From: Paenibacillus whitsoniae
GTDB lineage: Bacteria > Bacillota > Bacilli > Paenibacillales > NBRC-103111
Length of the DNA: 35,227 nt
NCBI RefSeq assembly: GCF_003955665.1
Contig: NZ_RXHU01000046.1
Location: forward strand, 1-35,227
Reading direction: 5' to 3'
The position numbers and the translations under genes were made by a program. The notes under the pieces are model-generated. The model was not told the DNA's origin and did no database searches. It saw only the letters and a list, made by a program, of their open reading frames with translations. Below, in pieces: positions 1 to 7,520 of the stretch (the stretch's first letter is position 1; the number at the start of each line of letters is the position of its first letter).

Positions 1-250
1 CTGTGCTGCCGCCGCCGAACAGGCCGCCGCCTCCAGCTCCGCCACCGCCGCCGAATAATCCGCCGCCGGTCGCCGGAGGTCCGCCAAAAAAGCCGCCCCC
101 GCCTTCAAAACCGCCGCCGCCAAATGGACTGCCTCCGCCTAAGCCCGGATATTGCCCTAAGCTTTGACCCGGGAGGGTGAGACTTCGTGTCTGCACTTCG
201 GGTTGATTGCTACTTCCGCCATTACCAATGATTTGTCTTGGGTTGGTCAC
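1..250 (-). CDS. Gly-rich VrrA/YqfQ-like protein, N-terminal part
   Basis: The minus strand has an open frame running off the left edge of the window. It is dominated by glycine: runs of 3 to 5 Gly are separated by Phe or Leu-Phe (for example GGGLFGGGGAGGGG), after a more ordinary N-terminal stretch (IIGNGGSSNQPEVQT). Glycine-rich proteins of this look in Bacillales are usually annotated as VrrA/YqfQ family or coat-like proteins; their role is not established. I chose the GTG at 250 because an in-frame TGA lies a few codons upstream and an AAGGA lies about 12 nt before it, but the start is uncertain. It is divergent from yerC, so the two share the intergenic region 251-487. Confidence 0.5.
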   Translation of the reverse strand, partial: MTNPRQIIGNGGSSNQPEVQTRSLTLPGQSLGQYPGLGGGSPFGGGGFEGGGGFFGGPPATGGGLFGGGGGAGGGGLFGGGST

Positions 251-432
251 GAGGATTCACGATCCTTTTTATCAGATTTTCTCCTACAGGATATGTCACT
301 TGCCTACCTTTGGTATGGACGAATGTCACGGGTGCCCGCGATTTGTTAGTATTTAACTCTTTAACGCATAGAAATTTTAGTGTTTCACAATCCTAAAGGA
401 AGGAATTAACCCGTGCGTGTCGAATGATACAC

Positions 433-459
433 ATGAGCTTACTCGTCGTATGAGCTAAC
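433..459. promoter_or_regulatory. 10 bp direct repeat upstream of yerC
   Basis: ATGAGCTTAC (433-442) and ATGAGCTAAC (450-459) are near-identical direct repeats with a 17 bp period, about 30 bp before the yerC start. The pair is also part of an imperfect palindrome (CATGAGCT ... AGCTAACATG). The spacing suggests a regulator site on one face of the helix, but no known operator was recognised. The remaining divergent region holds no other gene. Confidence 0.3.
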
Positions 460-487
460 ATGCATTTTTACCGGGAGTTGACATCAG

Positions 488-778
488 ATGCAATTAAAAA
501 AATTGAATGATAAAGCCATAGACCAGTTGTTTGAAGCCGTCCTGACGCTCAAGGATATTGAGGAGTGTTACGTATTTTTCGACGATTTGTGCACGGTCAA
601 TGAAATCCAATCGCTTTCCCAGCGGCTCGAAGTGGCGCGTATGCTGCGCAAGGGCTGTACGTATAATCAGATTGAAGCCGAGACCGGGGCGTCCACCGCG
701 ACCATCTCCCGCGTCAAACGCTGCTTGAACTACGGTAACGACGGTTATGTGCTGACCTTGGATCGTTTAGGCCGTTAA
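488..778 (+). CDS. yerC: YerC/YecD family TrpR-like protein
   Basis: This 96-residue protein belongs to the YerC/YecD family of Trp-repressor-like DNA-binding proteins. Its length is the usual one. The family hallmarks are visible: an N-terminal helix (LFEAVLTLKDIEECYVFFDD), the LTVNEIQSLSQRLEVARML-like segment at residues 37-56 (here beginning CTVNEI), and a helix-turn-helix near residues 58-77 (YNQIEAETGASTATISRVKR) with the recognition helix TGASTATISRVKR. It probably acts as a small dimeric transcription regulator; the target is not evident here. The start has a modest GGGAG about 10 nt upstream. The gene stands alone and is followed by a strong terminator at 811-846. Confidence 0.9.
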   Translation: MQLKKLNDKAIDQLFEAVLTLKDIEECYVFFDDLCTVNEIQSLSQRLEVARMLRKGCTYNQIEAETGASTATISRVKRCLNYGNDGYVLTLDRLGR

Positions 779-810
779 AGGTTCATGAGGCGAAAAGCTT
801 GTGATCGAAG

Positions 811-846
811 AATCCTGTATTACCTTTGGTAATGCGGGATTTTTCC
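811..846 (+). terminator. Rho-independent terminator after yerC
   Basis: A 14 bp stem (811-824 with 828-841, including G-U pairs) with a 3 nt loop is followed by a T run (TTTTTCC). It ends the yerC transcript before the chelatase gene. Confidence 0.85.
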
Positions 847-934
847 TGTTTTCGGGCGGCTGAATTGACATGCGAGGGCACATTCGATAGCATAGGAACA
901 AGAGACGCAGATCGGACGGACGGAGGGATTTGTG

Positions 935-1711
935 ATGCAAAAATATGGCGTGCTGGTCATCAGTCACGGGTCCCGCGACGAGGGCTGGGTGCGGCTAGTG
1001 GATGAGGCGGTGGCTGGGGTTGTTTTACACCCCAATATCCCCATCTATGCCTCCTACCTGGAGCTTGTCGAGGGGCGGCTGATTCAAGACGGGATCACCG
1101 CGCTGGAGGCGCAGGGCGTGACAGACATCATTGTCGTGCCGTTGTTTGTATCCTCCGGGAGTACCCATATCGATGAAATCTCGTGGGCACTTGGCGTCAT
1201 TCCCGAGCCGCAGCTGGAGACGGATTTAGAGCCTTTTGCCATTCGGGCGCGTATTCATTTCACCTCTCCGATCGACGATGATCCCGTCATAGCGGATATT
1301 TTATGGGATAGAGTAAAAGAGCTCACGGCCGAGCCGAACAAAGAAATCGTGCTGGTCGTGGGGCACGGCAGCAAGGAAGACGGCTTTCATCAGAAGTGGC
1401 GCACGGGGCTGGAGCAGCTCGCGGCGCGGGTGCAGCGGCTGGGCGGCTTTGCCGGCGCGGAAGTTGCCATGCTTTTGCCGGATGAGCTGCGGGATCGGGT
1501 GCAGGCTTTAACGGCTGACAATCCGGATTATGCGGTCATTGTGGCGCCGCTTTTCTTAAGTGAAGGATATTTCACGCGCACCGTCATTCCAACAAGGCTG
1601 GAAGGCTGTACGTATCGGTACAATGGACAGGCGCTTTTGCCGAGTCCGCTAATTTCCCGATGGATCGAGCGGCAGATCGCTGCGGGGGTCCAGGCGGCAT
1701 ATAGGGGATAG
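935..1711 (+). CDS. Sirohydrochlorin chelatase-like protein (CbiX/SirB family)
   Basis: This 258-residue protein has two tandem CbiX-type halves. The first begins with VLVISHGSRDEG and contains VPLFVSSGSTHIDEI; the second begins with LVVGHGSKEDGFHQKW near residue 140 and contains VAPLFLSEGYF. The HGS motif of each half and the GSTH histidine match the metal-chelating residues of the family, which inserts Fe2+ or Co2+ into sirohydrochlorin for siroheme or cobalamin synthesis. The length fits SirB-type two-domain proteins. An upstream GTG at 932 sits only 4 nt from the GGAGGG at 922-927, so the ATG at 935 is the better start. No other siroheme gene is near; it lies 7 bp before dgkB and probably shares its transcript. 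Confidence 0.85.
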   Translation: MQKYGVLVISHGSRDEGWVRLVDEAVAGVVLHPNIPIYASYLELVEGRLIQDGITALEAQGVTDIIVVPLFVSSGSTHIDEISWALGVIPEPQLETDLEPFAIRARIHFTSPIDDDPVIADILWDRVKELTAEPNKEIVLVVGHGSKEDGFHQKWRTGLEQLAARVQRLGGFAGAEVAMLLPDELRDRVQALTADNPDYAVIVAPLFLSEGYFTRTVIPTRLEGCTYRYNGQALLPSPLISRWIERQIAAGVQAAYRG

Positions 1712-1718
1712 AACGCGA

Positions 1719-2672
1719 ATGGTCAAACGAGCACGATTAATTTATAATCCGACCTCAGGCCGGGAAGAAATGAAAAAAAGATTGCCCGAAATCCTCCAAC
1801 GCTTGGAGCGGGGCGGTTTTGAAACGTCCGCGCATGCGACGATCGGCGAAGGTGATGCGACACTGGCGGCGGCCGAAGCGGTCAGCCGAGGGTTCGATCT
1901 CATCATTGCCGCAGGCGGCGACGGCACACTGTGCGAAGTCGTCAATGGCATGGCGGAACGAGAGGGCAGACCGCCGCTGGGCATTTTGCCGCTGGGGACG
2001 ACGAACGATTTTGCCCGCGCGCTGGGCATTCCGAAAAACCTGGAGTACGCGTGCGACCTCATCATCCAGCAGTACAGCACGCCGATCGACGTGGGCAAAA
2101 TCAACAACCGCTACTTCATCAACATCGCCGGCGGCGGCTCGCTGACCGAGCTGACGTACGAAGTACCGAGCAAACTCAAAACCATGATCGGCCAATTGGC
2201 CTATTATATGAAAGGGCTCGAGAAGCTGCCTAGGCTGAAACCTATCGAGCTGTACATTAAAACGGGGGACCGCGAGCTGCATGAAGAAGTCATGCTCTTC
2301 CTCGTCGGCAACTCCAACTCCGTAGGCGGCTTCGAAAAGCTGGCACCGGAAGCCAACATGACCGACGGCCTGTTCGACGTTTTAATATTGAAAAAATGCA
2401 ACTTGGCGGAGTTCATCCGCATCGTCACCCTCGCCCTGCGCGGCGAGCATTTGAACGACCCGAACCTGATTTATTTTAAAACGGATCGCATCGAGATCAA
2501 CTCCCCGGACTACGTCCAACTCAACCTTGACGGCGAATTCGGCGGCACCCTGCCGTGCGTCATGACCAACCTGCAGAACCATCTGCAGATTATCGTGGAT
2601 GAGTCGGGCCAGTCGATCTACAAGAAGAAATTCCTGGATACGTTGACGAACGGATTGCATTTGAAGGAGTAG
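1719..2672 (+). CDS. dgkB: Diacylglycerol kinase DgkB (YegS/BmrU lipid kinase family)
   Basis: This 317-residue protein is a soluble lipid kinase of the DAGK catalytic family. In DgkB-type enzymes it phosphorylates diacylglycerol to phosphatidic acid, recycling the diacylglycerol released during lipoteichoic acid synthesis. The N-terminal signature YNPTSG (residues 9-14), the nucleotide-binding loop AAGGDGT (about 64-70) and LGTTNDFARAL are all intact, and the C-terminal beta-sandwich half includes NLDGEFGG. Length is typical for DgkB. It has an AGGGG upstream of the ATG and lies 7 bp after the chelatase gene. In Bacillus subtilis the dgkB and rlmCD homologues are also neighbours, which supports the assignment. 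Confidence 0.92.
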   Translation: MVKRARLIYNPTSGREEMKKRLPEILQRLERGGFETSAHATIGEGDATLAAAEAVSRGFDLIIAAGGDGTLCEVVNGMAEREGRPPLGILPLGTTNDFARALGIPKNLEYACDLIIQQYSTPIDVGKINNRYFINIAGGGSLTELTYEVPSKLKTMIGQLAYYMKGLEKLPRLKPIELYIKTGDRELHEEVMLFLVGNSNSVGGFEKLAPEANMTDGLFDVLILKKCNLAEFIRIVTLALRGEHLNDPNLIYFKTDRIEINSPDYVQLNLDGEFGGTLPCVMTNLQNHLQIIVDESGQSIYKKKFLDTLTNGLHLKE

Positions 2673-2680
2673 GGGAGGCC

Positions 2681-2916
2681 GAGAGTGTGGAAGTGTGGGG
2701 ATCGAAACCGGAGATCAAGCAGCCGGGAGCCTAACAACCCAACACCCAACCACTCGAAATTCAGCAACGTCCTCTTTGCGTGATAGCAGAGCAGGAGGGA
2801 ATAAGAGAGACAGGAAGTTGGAAATGTGGGAGAAAGAATTCGGAAAGTAGGAAGCCGGGATCATCAACCCACAAACCGACCACACAAAAATCTGCTACCC
2901 CCTCTCCGCGTGACAG
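2681..2916. repeat. Two diverged tandem copies of a ~105 bp hairpin-rich repeat
   Basis: Two blocks, about 2683-2788 and 2808-2914, align end to end with clear but imperfect similarity. Shared landmarks in order are a GTGG-rich start, a central AGCCGGGA, CAACCCA, an ACCAC block and a terminal CCTCTxxGCGTGA. Within each copy the GTGTGGG-type start can pair with the later CCCAACAC/CCCACA segment, so each could fold into a long imperfect hairpin. The pair fills the space between dgkB and rlmD, which holds no gene. Confidence 0.6.
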
Positions 2917-2953
2917 TTTTTTTCAGGAAATGTTAAATTAAAGTGAGGCTATT

Positions 2954-4474
2954 ATGAGTGAAAAAAAACGTACCGGCTCAGCGCTGGGTAATGATAGAGG
3001 CCGCTCGCAAGGGCGTCATGCAGGTGGAGGCAATAAAGGCGGCGGCGCTAAGGCTGCACCGGCTTGGATGGCGGACCTGCCTGTCCGGTTAGGACAACAG
3101 GTGGAAGCGGACATCGTAGGCATCTCGCACGAAGGGGAAGGGGTAGGCCGGGCGAACGGCTTTACCCTTTTTGTCGCGGGGGCGCTGCCGGGTGAGCGAG
3201 CGCTGGTGGAAGTCGCGCATTTGAAAAAGCAGTACGGGCATGCGCGGTTAGTGGAGTTGCTTGAAGTCAGTCCGGACCGTGTTCGGCCGGACTGCGGGAT
3301 CTATGAACAGTGCGGCGGCTGCCAGCTGCAGCACCTGAGCTATGAGGCGCAGCTTCGCGTGAAGCGGCAGCAAGTCGTGGATAATTTGGAGCGGATTGGG
3401 AAGTTGGCGGTGGCCGCGGGGAACAATGAAGGCACTGCTTCGCAGGAAGGGATTGTGGTCCATCCTACAGTTGGGATGGCCGATCCGTGGCGGTACCGCA
3501 ACAAAGCGCAGGTCCCGTTCGGGGAAGAGCGCGGCGGCCTGATCGGCGGCTTTTATGCGCAGGGCAGCCATGACATCATTGATATGGAGGCCTGCTTGAT
3601 TCAACACGAGGCAAACGACGAGGTCGTTGCGCGGGTGAAAGAGATCGGCTCGCGGTTGGGATTTCGCGCTTATCGCGAGGAGACGGGAACTGGCCTGCTG
3701 CGCCATGTCGTCGTCAAAGTCGGCTTCCGCACGGGCGAGATCATGGTCGTGCTCGTGACCAATGGCGCCGAGATCCCACGCGTCGACGAGTGGGTGGCCG
3801 GCATCCGCGAGGCGCTGCCTGCGGTGAAAAGCATTTGCCATAACATTAACGTGAAACAGACGAATGTTATTTTTGGGGATGAGACGCGTACCCTGTGGGG
3901 GAGCGACGTCATCTATGACTATATCGGGGATGTGAAATTTGCCATTTCGGCCCGATCGTTCTTTCAAGTCAACCCCGTCCAGACGGAAGTCTTGTACGGG
4001 AAAGCACTGGAGTACGCCGGGCTGACCGGCGATGAAGTGGTTGTCGATGCCTATTGCGGCATCGGGACGATTTCCCTTTTCCTGGCGCAGCGCGCAGGAA
4101 AGGTGTACGGCGTCGAGATCGTCGAAGAGGCGATCTCGGATGCACGTAAGAATGCCGCGTTAAACGGCATGTCGAACGTGCACTTTGAGGCAGGACCCGC
4201 GGAAGTGGTCCTGCCGGCTTGGACACGTCAGGGCGTCCGGCCTGACGTGATCGTGGTCGACCCGCCGCGCAAAGGGTGCGACCCCGCGCTGCTCGCGACC
4301 ATCCTCGAGCTGCGCCCTCGGCGGGTCGTGTACGTGTCGTGCAGCGCCGCGACACTGGCGCGCGACCTGCGCGTGCTCGCGGACGGCGGGTACGGCGTCG
4401 CGGAGGTGACGCCGGTGGATATGTTTCCGCATACGGTGCATGTGGAAAGTGTTTGTTTGTTGGTTAGGGATTAA
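2954..4474 (+). CDS. rlmD: 23S rRNA (uracil-5-)-methyltransferase RlmD/RlmCD
   Basis: This 506-residue enzyme belongs to the RumA/TrmA family, which uses SAM to methylate C5 of specific uridines in 23S rRNA. After a basic Gly-rich tail (residues 1-45) comes a TRAM RNA-binding domain (about 46-105). The [4Fe-4S] ligands are Cys114, Cys120, Cys123 (CGIYEQCGGC) and Cys214. The SAM site is VVDAYCGIGTISL and the catalytic nucleophile is Cys463 in YVSCSAATLARDL. The C-terminus HVESVCLLVRD differs from the more usual VVLMxRK ending, and the relics at 7377, 11071 and 11367 encode that usual form. I infer the last codons came with an integrated element. The gene is complete and should be functional. 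Confidence 0.93.
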   Translation: MSEKKRTGSALGNDRGRSQGRHAGGGNKGGGAKAAPAWMADLPVRLGQQVEADIVGISHEGEGVGRANGFTLFVAGALPGERALVEVAHLKKQYGHARLVELLEVSPDRVRPDCGIYEQCGGCQLQHLSYEAQLRVKRQQVVDNLERIGKLAVAAGNNEGTASQEGIVVHPTVGMADPWRYRNKAQVPFGEERGGLIGGFYAQGSHDIIDMEACLIQHEANDEVVARVKEIGSRLGFRAYREETGTGLLRHVVVKVGFRTGEIMVVLVTNGAEIPRVDEWVAGIREALPAVKSICHNINVKQTNVIFGDETRTLWGSDVIYDYIGDVKFAISARSFFQVNPVQTEVLYGKALEYAGLTGDEVVVDAYCGIGTISLFLAQRAGKVYGVEIVEEAISDARKNAALNGMSNVHFEAGPAEVVLPAWTRQGVRPDVIVVDPPRKGCDPALLATILELRPRRVVYVSCSAATLARDLRVLADGGYGVAEVTPVDMFPHTVHVESVCLLVRD

Positions 4475-4563
4475 ACAGAAGGCTGAAACGCCTTGACATA
4501 TAAGGGGATTTATCTGTAGTACAGACATTTTAATATTGGTATATCAGCGGGGTATTTGTGTCT

Positions 4564-4616
4564 TTGGTGCTAAATTGGTGCTAATTTTTGGAGATACGAC
4601 GTTTTGAAGGTGCTAA
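4564..4616. repeat. GGTGCTAA direct repeats beside the integrase relic
   Basis: GGTGCTAA occurs three times, at 4566-4573, 4577-4584 (both as TTGGTGCTAA) and 4609-4616. Closely spaced direct repeats between a tyrosine recombinase gene and its attachment site are typical arm-type binding sites. The first two are 11 bp apart, one helical turn. The assignment rests on position and form only. Confidence 0.45.
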
Positions 4617-4632
4617 AGCGTCGTTTCTTTTT
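4596..4632 (+). terminator. Hairpin and T run after rlmD
   Basis: ACGACG (4596-4601) pairs with CGTCGT (4619-4624) and is followed by TTCTTTTT. It could end rlmD transcripts coming from the left. It contains one GGTGCTAA copy in its loop, so it lies in element-derived DNA rather than in the original rlmD flank. Confidence 0.55.
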
Positions 4633-5018
4633 ATGCTTTCGTTTTGCGGGCACTAGTAATAAACAGAATGTCGCTTACTTTATTCGCAGCATCTTTATCG
4701 GCTTTCTGTAAGGCATGCCCCGTAAATATTCATAGTTGTCGTAATATTCGCGTGCCCCAGGCGTTTGGAAATAACCTTAGCATGAACGCCCTTATTAATT
4801 AACAAAGTGGCTGCCGTTTGGCGAAGATCATGGAATCTGATATAACGAAGTTTGTTTTTCTTTAAGAAGGCCTAGAACCACAATTAAGGGCGTTCGTGAT
4901 GGAAGGCCTTCCCGTCGGGGTGGGCAAATATAAAAAGATGTTCTCCCCCTTGCCAATCTTCTATAGCTTTATGTTCTTCGCTTTGATACCTTTGGTACTC
5001 TCTCAACCTATTGCCGAG
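4631..5018 (-). pseudogene. Decayed tyrosine recombinase (phage/ICE integrase), C-terminal half
   Basis: Reading the minus strand gives the catalytic half of a phage-type integrase: LREYQRYQSEEH, then LFIFAHPDGKAF, the Arg box FHDLRQTAATLLINKG, the His-Arg box SKRLGHANI and the catalytic Tyr in TTTMNIYG, ending TSARKTKA. The frame is broken by an in-frame TAA and TAG between HHERP and AFLKKNKL, and by one extra G in a GGGG run just after NIYG; removing it restores HALQKADKDAANKVSDIL. The N-terminal half is missing at about 5018. It points toward rlmD, the orientation expected for an integrase next to its attachment site. Non-functional as it stands; homologues are the integrases of Tn916/ICEBs1-like elements and Firmicute phages. 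Confidence 0.85.
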
Positions 5019-5276
5019 ACGAAATTACAGCGTCTACTGGCTAACTAAGACGCGAGAAAAAGGCCGTACCCGGACGGTATGGTGGTTGCCTTTAGGAACG
5101 TACAAGCAGAAATTAGCCGCAGAATCAAAGACGGTAGTCTGCTGCGGGATGAATTTCAGCCCATGCTGGACGAAATGCGTACGCACAGAAAAGCGTACTT
5201 AGAGTTTCCAAAAAATATCTTAGTTAAAATGGAGCAGGTAAATAAAAGCCTGCGACATAAGAACGCATCGGCATGA
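5011..5276 (+). pseudogene. Phage-like small gene, probably frameshifted
   Basis: Two plus-strand frames join into one sensible protein. The first part (from 5011) reads NYSVYWLTKTREKGRTRTVW. The second (open from 5049, with an ATG at 5079) reads VAFRNVQAEISRRIKDG, then LLRDEFQPMLDEMRTHRKAY and FPKNILVKMEQ, and stops at 5276. A single-base change near 5084 would fuse them. I do not recognise the family; charge pattern and size suggest a phage or plasmid accessory protein. No good ribosome binding site precedes 5079. It abuts the broken integrase and belongs to the same decayed element. Confidence 0.4.
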
Positions 5277-5389
5277 TGGGGCCGAAACAGCTTTCAGAAT
5301 GGGACTTCAAGAAATGGGCATGGATTAGTGCGGAAGACTATAACGAAGATCTAGTAGCGAGACGTATCGAAGCTGCCCCCTGTACGTAG
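5273..5389 (+). CDS. 38-residue hypothetical protein overlapping the previous frame by ATGA
   Basis: The ATG at 5273 overlaps the stop codon of the preceding frame in the sequence ATGA, typical of translational coupling. The product (MMGPKQLSEWDF, then KKWAWISAEDYNEDLVARR) is short, Trp-rich and has no recognised domain. It is probably a phage-derived remnant. A terminator follows at 5463-5507. Confidence 0.35.
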   Translation: MMGPKQLSEWDFKKWAWISAEDYNEDLVARRIEAAPCT

Positions 5390-5462
5390 CACGCCGAATG
5401 AAATGCCGTTAAAGCCTAGCACTTCACAATGGTAACGACATATACACAAATTAAAAATAGTT

Positions 5463-5507
5463 AAAAGCCGCGTATGAAGGGATACAGCCCGCAACGCGGC
5501 TTTCGTT
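5463..5507. terminator. Long GC-rich hairpin
   Basis: AAAGCCGCGT (5464-5473) pairs exactly with ACGCGGCTTT (5494-5503), and an inner GGG/CCC extends the stem. T-rich sequence follows on the plus strand and A-rich sequence precedes it, so it may end transcripts from both sides. Confidence 0.75.
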
Positions 5508-5579
5508 TGACCTGGCCCGATGTCTACTATATGCTAACTTACTAGGCCCTTCGGCGTTCGTGGTACATGCATTGTAGAA

Positions 5580-5881
5580 TTACGAGCGTTGTTCCGATTG
5601 CCATATGACATTGTGATCTACTTGTATTTCGGTCGGTTCGACAAGTTCTGATACTTCGAATATCTGTCCGACTTCTATTGCTGGTTATAAGTCGTTATTG
5701 CTGTACATGTATAGCTTTGAAAAATGCTGCCCAAATATTCCAGGTAGCCGTCGTCATCTTCTTCTACATGAGGGTCTTCGGCCAGGCAGTCAAGTTGGGC
5801 TTCGATAATCTGGCCGCTATACCAAATAATTGTACAAATTGTGCCAGTTCGTAGCTTTGCGATAGCGGGGATTAATTTCAT
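5580..5881 (-). CDS. Small AbiTii-operon partner, probably frameshifted near its end
   Basis: Its ATG overlaps the stop of the AbiTii gene as ATGA (5878-5881), so it is translationally coupled. The uninterrupted frame is 68 residues (MKLIPAIAKLRTGTICTI..., with an acidic EDPHVEEDDDGYLEY stretch) and stops at 5675. Just past that stop a different minus frame reads PAIEVGQIFEVSELVEP then TEIQVDHNVIWQSEQRS and stops at 5580. Restoring one base near 5685-5690 would give one protein of about 100 residues, so a single-base deletion seems to have clipped the C-terminus. Function unknown. It may be a defence partner or a carried-along phage gene. Confidence 0.5.
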
Positions 5882-6777
5882 AAGCCTAGTTTGGAGATTT
5901 CATGGATTAGACCTGATGCAATAAGGCTGCTAGTTGCTTTTTCTAAAATACTGCCCATTATTTTCAGAGATTTCTTTATTACACCAGGGTTTGGTGTAGA
6001 ATTCATAATTTCATCCTTAATCTTTTCTATTTCGTTCGTTATTGCTTCTTGCTCAGAACCTTTTAATCCGGTGTTAGCAATGTTGCTTTCAATTTGGTTA
6101 ACTAGAGTAGTTAGACTTTTGATGTCTAACCCATTCACTAAGTGCATGTTTTGAGTTGAGTTATCTGAGTTTTGTTGGATTTGAGATTGATTGATGTCAC
6201 CATAAAAATGATTTACAGTGTAGCCCTTTTCGTTAGCCAAACTTTTTTCCTCCTTACTAAAGCTAATTCCTTCCCCTAAAATCCCGTCTTCCTCTAGTTT
6301 TAATGCCCATTCAAGAACAACGTTTCTTACCGTCTCTAAAATCTTTTTTGCCTGCGAAACACCGAATTGTAACTGGTACTGGGTTTCAAATGGCGCTGTT
6401 TTATCCAGTTGTCTTTGCAATTGATGAGATAATGACATAACTAGGGTTCCCTTACTAGATTTCACAAGTAACTCTATTTCCGTTACTGGTTGAACAATGA
6501 AATTCTTTGAAATCTTTGCAGAGATTCTAGCGTCATCGAATAATACAGGTATCCAACCGTGGTAAGGATTCCAGGCCTTAACTTCACCTTGTATTTCTCT
6601 ATATTCAGGAATCCCTTTCGCTGACGCGGGGTAACCATTAAGTTCCTTATGTATCCAATTTTCAAATTCTGAAATTTTTAGCTTTTTTGCAACCACATAA
6701 GCCTTTCTCAGTAGGGATGTTATATCGCTTGTTGAATTGTAAGCATCCTCTTGTAGTTCAAGTACAAGTGACTTCAT
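5878..6777 (-). CDS. AbiTii-domain protein, candidate abortive-infection gene
   Basis: This 299-residue protein has an N-terminal AbiTii domain (about residues 1-110): LLRKAYVVAKKLKISEFENW, then HKELNGYP and IPEYREIQGEVKAW. AbiTii is named for the lactococcal abortive-infection protein AbiT and is found in many predicted phage-defence genes; its biochemistry is poorly known. The middle is helical, and residues 190-215 (YTVNHFYGDINQSQIQQNS) resemble the low-complexity linker seen before self-associating C-terminal regions. The C-terminus is helical with Ser/Gly-rich ending. Its SD (TAAGGAG) overlaps the last codons of the gene before it. It is the middle gene of a three-gene minus-strand operon. 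Confidence 0.8.
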   Translation of the reverse strand: MKSLVLELQEDAYNSTSDITSLLRKAYVVAKKLKISEFENWIHKELNGYPASAKGIPEYREIQGEVKAWNPYHGWIPVLFDDARISAKISKNFIVQPVTEIELLVKSSKGTLVMSLSHQLQRQLDKTAPFETQYQLQFGVSQAKKILETVRNVVLEWALKLEEDGILGEGISFSKEEKSLANEKGYTVNHFYGDINQSQIQQNSDNSTQNMHLVNGLDIKSLTTLVNQIESNIANTGLKGSEQEAITNEIEKIKDEIMNSTPNPGVIKKSLKIMGSILEKATSSLIASGLIHEISKLGL

Positions 6778-6781
6778 AGAT

Positions 6782-7159
6782 CTACTCCTTATGATACAAA
6801 CTATATGGATAATAATAACACAAATTGAGATCTAATTTAGAATTGTTTTCCAATTCAATTGTGATTTCTTCCCACAGCTGGGAAACAGGCTTCTTCCTTT
6901 CGGCCCAGGTCCGAAGGAACGCCAGGGCAGCTTCCGCGTCGTAGTAGGATAGCTTCGAAAGCATAATAGGGATATGTGCGTTTTTTTCGGCAATCTCTTT
7001 TAATGCTGGCCCTAAAATTTCCCAAGCCCTTTCACTTGCGGCTGCAATTAACACCGAATGCCCCTCTAATCTTCCACGCATAAAAGATATTCCCGTTGCG
7101 TACTCCTCCCTGCTTATATCAATCCCAGTATGTTTATTGCAGGATTCGTACTTATCCAT
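6782..7159 (-). CDS. Hypothetical protein, first gene of the AbiTii operon
   Basis: This 125-residue cytoplasmic protein has no recognised domain. Visible features are MRGRLEGHSVLIAAASERAW, AHIPIMLSKLSYYDAEAALA and a Trp/Glu-rich C-terminal part (QLWEEITIELENNS). It looks mostly helical with no membrane segment. An ATG at 7165 sits only 2 nt after the AAGGGGG, so the ATG at 7159, 8 nt after it, is the likelier start. The stop codon lies inside the ribosome binding site of the AbiTii gene, 4 bp away, so the two are coupled. As leader of the operon it may be a partner or inhibitor of the AbiTii protein; that is inference. Confidence 0.65.
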   Translation of the reverse strand: MDKYESCNKHTGIDISREEYATGISFMRGRLEGHSVLIAAASERAWEILGPALKEIAEKNAHIPIMLSKLSYYDAEAALAFLRTWAERKKPVSQLWEEITIELENNSKLDLNLCYYYPYSLYHKE

Positions 7160-7179
7160 TCCCATGCCCCCTTACATGG

Positions 7180-7208
7180 ATTATATAATAACCGTATCTA
7201 CCTGTAAC
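7180..7208 (-). promoter_or_regulatory. Probable promoter of the AbiTii operon
   Basis: On the minus strand a perfect TATAAT (7180-7185) lies about 20 nt before the first ribosome binding site of the operon. The GTTACA 17 bp upstream is a fair -35 match (4 of 6). Confidence 0.5.
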
Positions 7209-7376
7209 CAATTATACCCAACTGACACTTTAGGGACGTGGTTGGTAGTTAATAAGGCTTTAGCCTGTACCTCTAAAGATTTTCAGATGGTGCTATAATG
7301 TTGTGAAAACTTGATGCGATATAAAGATACAGCATTTATAATGGAAATAATGTTATTAATAAAATTATCGTAATAG

Positions 7377-7427
7377 CCCAAACATACGACACATGTGGAG
7401 TCGGTCATATTGATGGCTCGAAAATGA
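7377..7427 (+). pseudogene. rlmD 3'-end relic A
   Basis: Seventeen codons after an in-frame stop read PKHTTHVESVILMARK and a TGA. The HVESV.LM.RK ending with a preceding HTTH is the C-terminal signature of RlmD/RumA enzymes, like the intact gene's PHTVHVESVCLLVRD. Differences from relic B are largely synonymous or conservative, the pattern expected of former coding DNA. A strong terminator follows 50 bp later, as expected for a displaced gene end. I interpret it as an old right-hand attachment junction. Confidence 0.65.
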
Positions 7428-7475
7428 GATGTGGCAGGTGCGCTAAAGATAAATAGATTGAGGTACTGAACAAGA

Positions 7476-7520
7476 AGCAAAAGAAAGAACTGTGTACGTG
7501 TGCAGTTCTTTCTTTTTGCT
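7476..7520 (+). terminator. Strong terminator after relic A
   Basis: A stem of about 17 bp (7476-7492 with 7503-7520, one bulge) contains AAGAAAGAACTG/CAGTTCTTTCTT with a 10 nt loop, and the descending arm ends in TTCTTTTTGCT. It may be the original rlmD terminator carried with relic A. Confidence 0.8.

Noticed and set aside
7360..7455. Zinc-ribbon reading of relic A (TCGVGHIDGSKMRCGRC) in a different frame
   Set aside because: The Cys pattern is attractive, but relics B and C break this frame, while all three keep the HVESV-LM-RK reading with largely synonymous or conservative changes.
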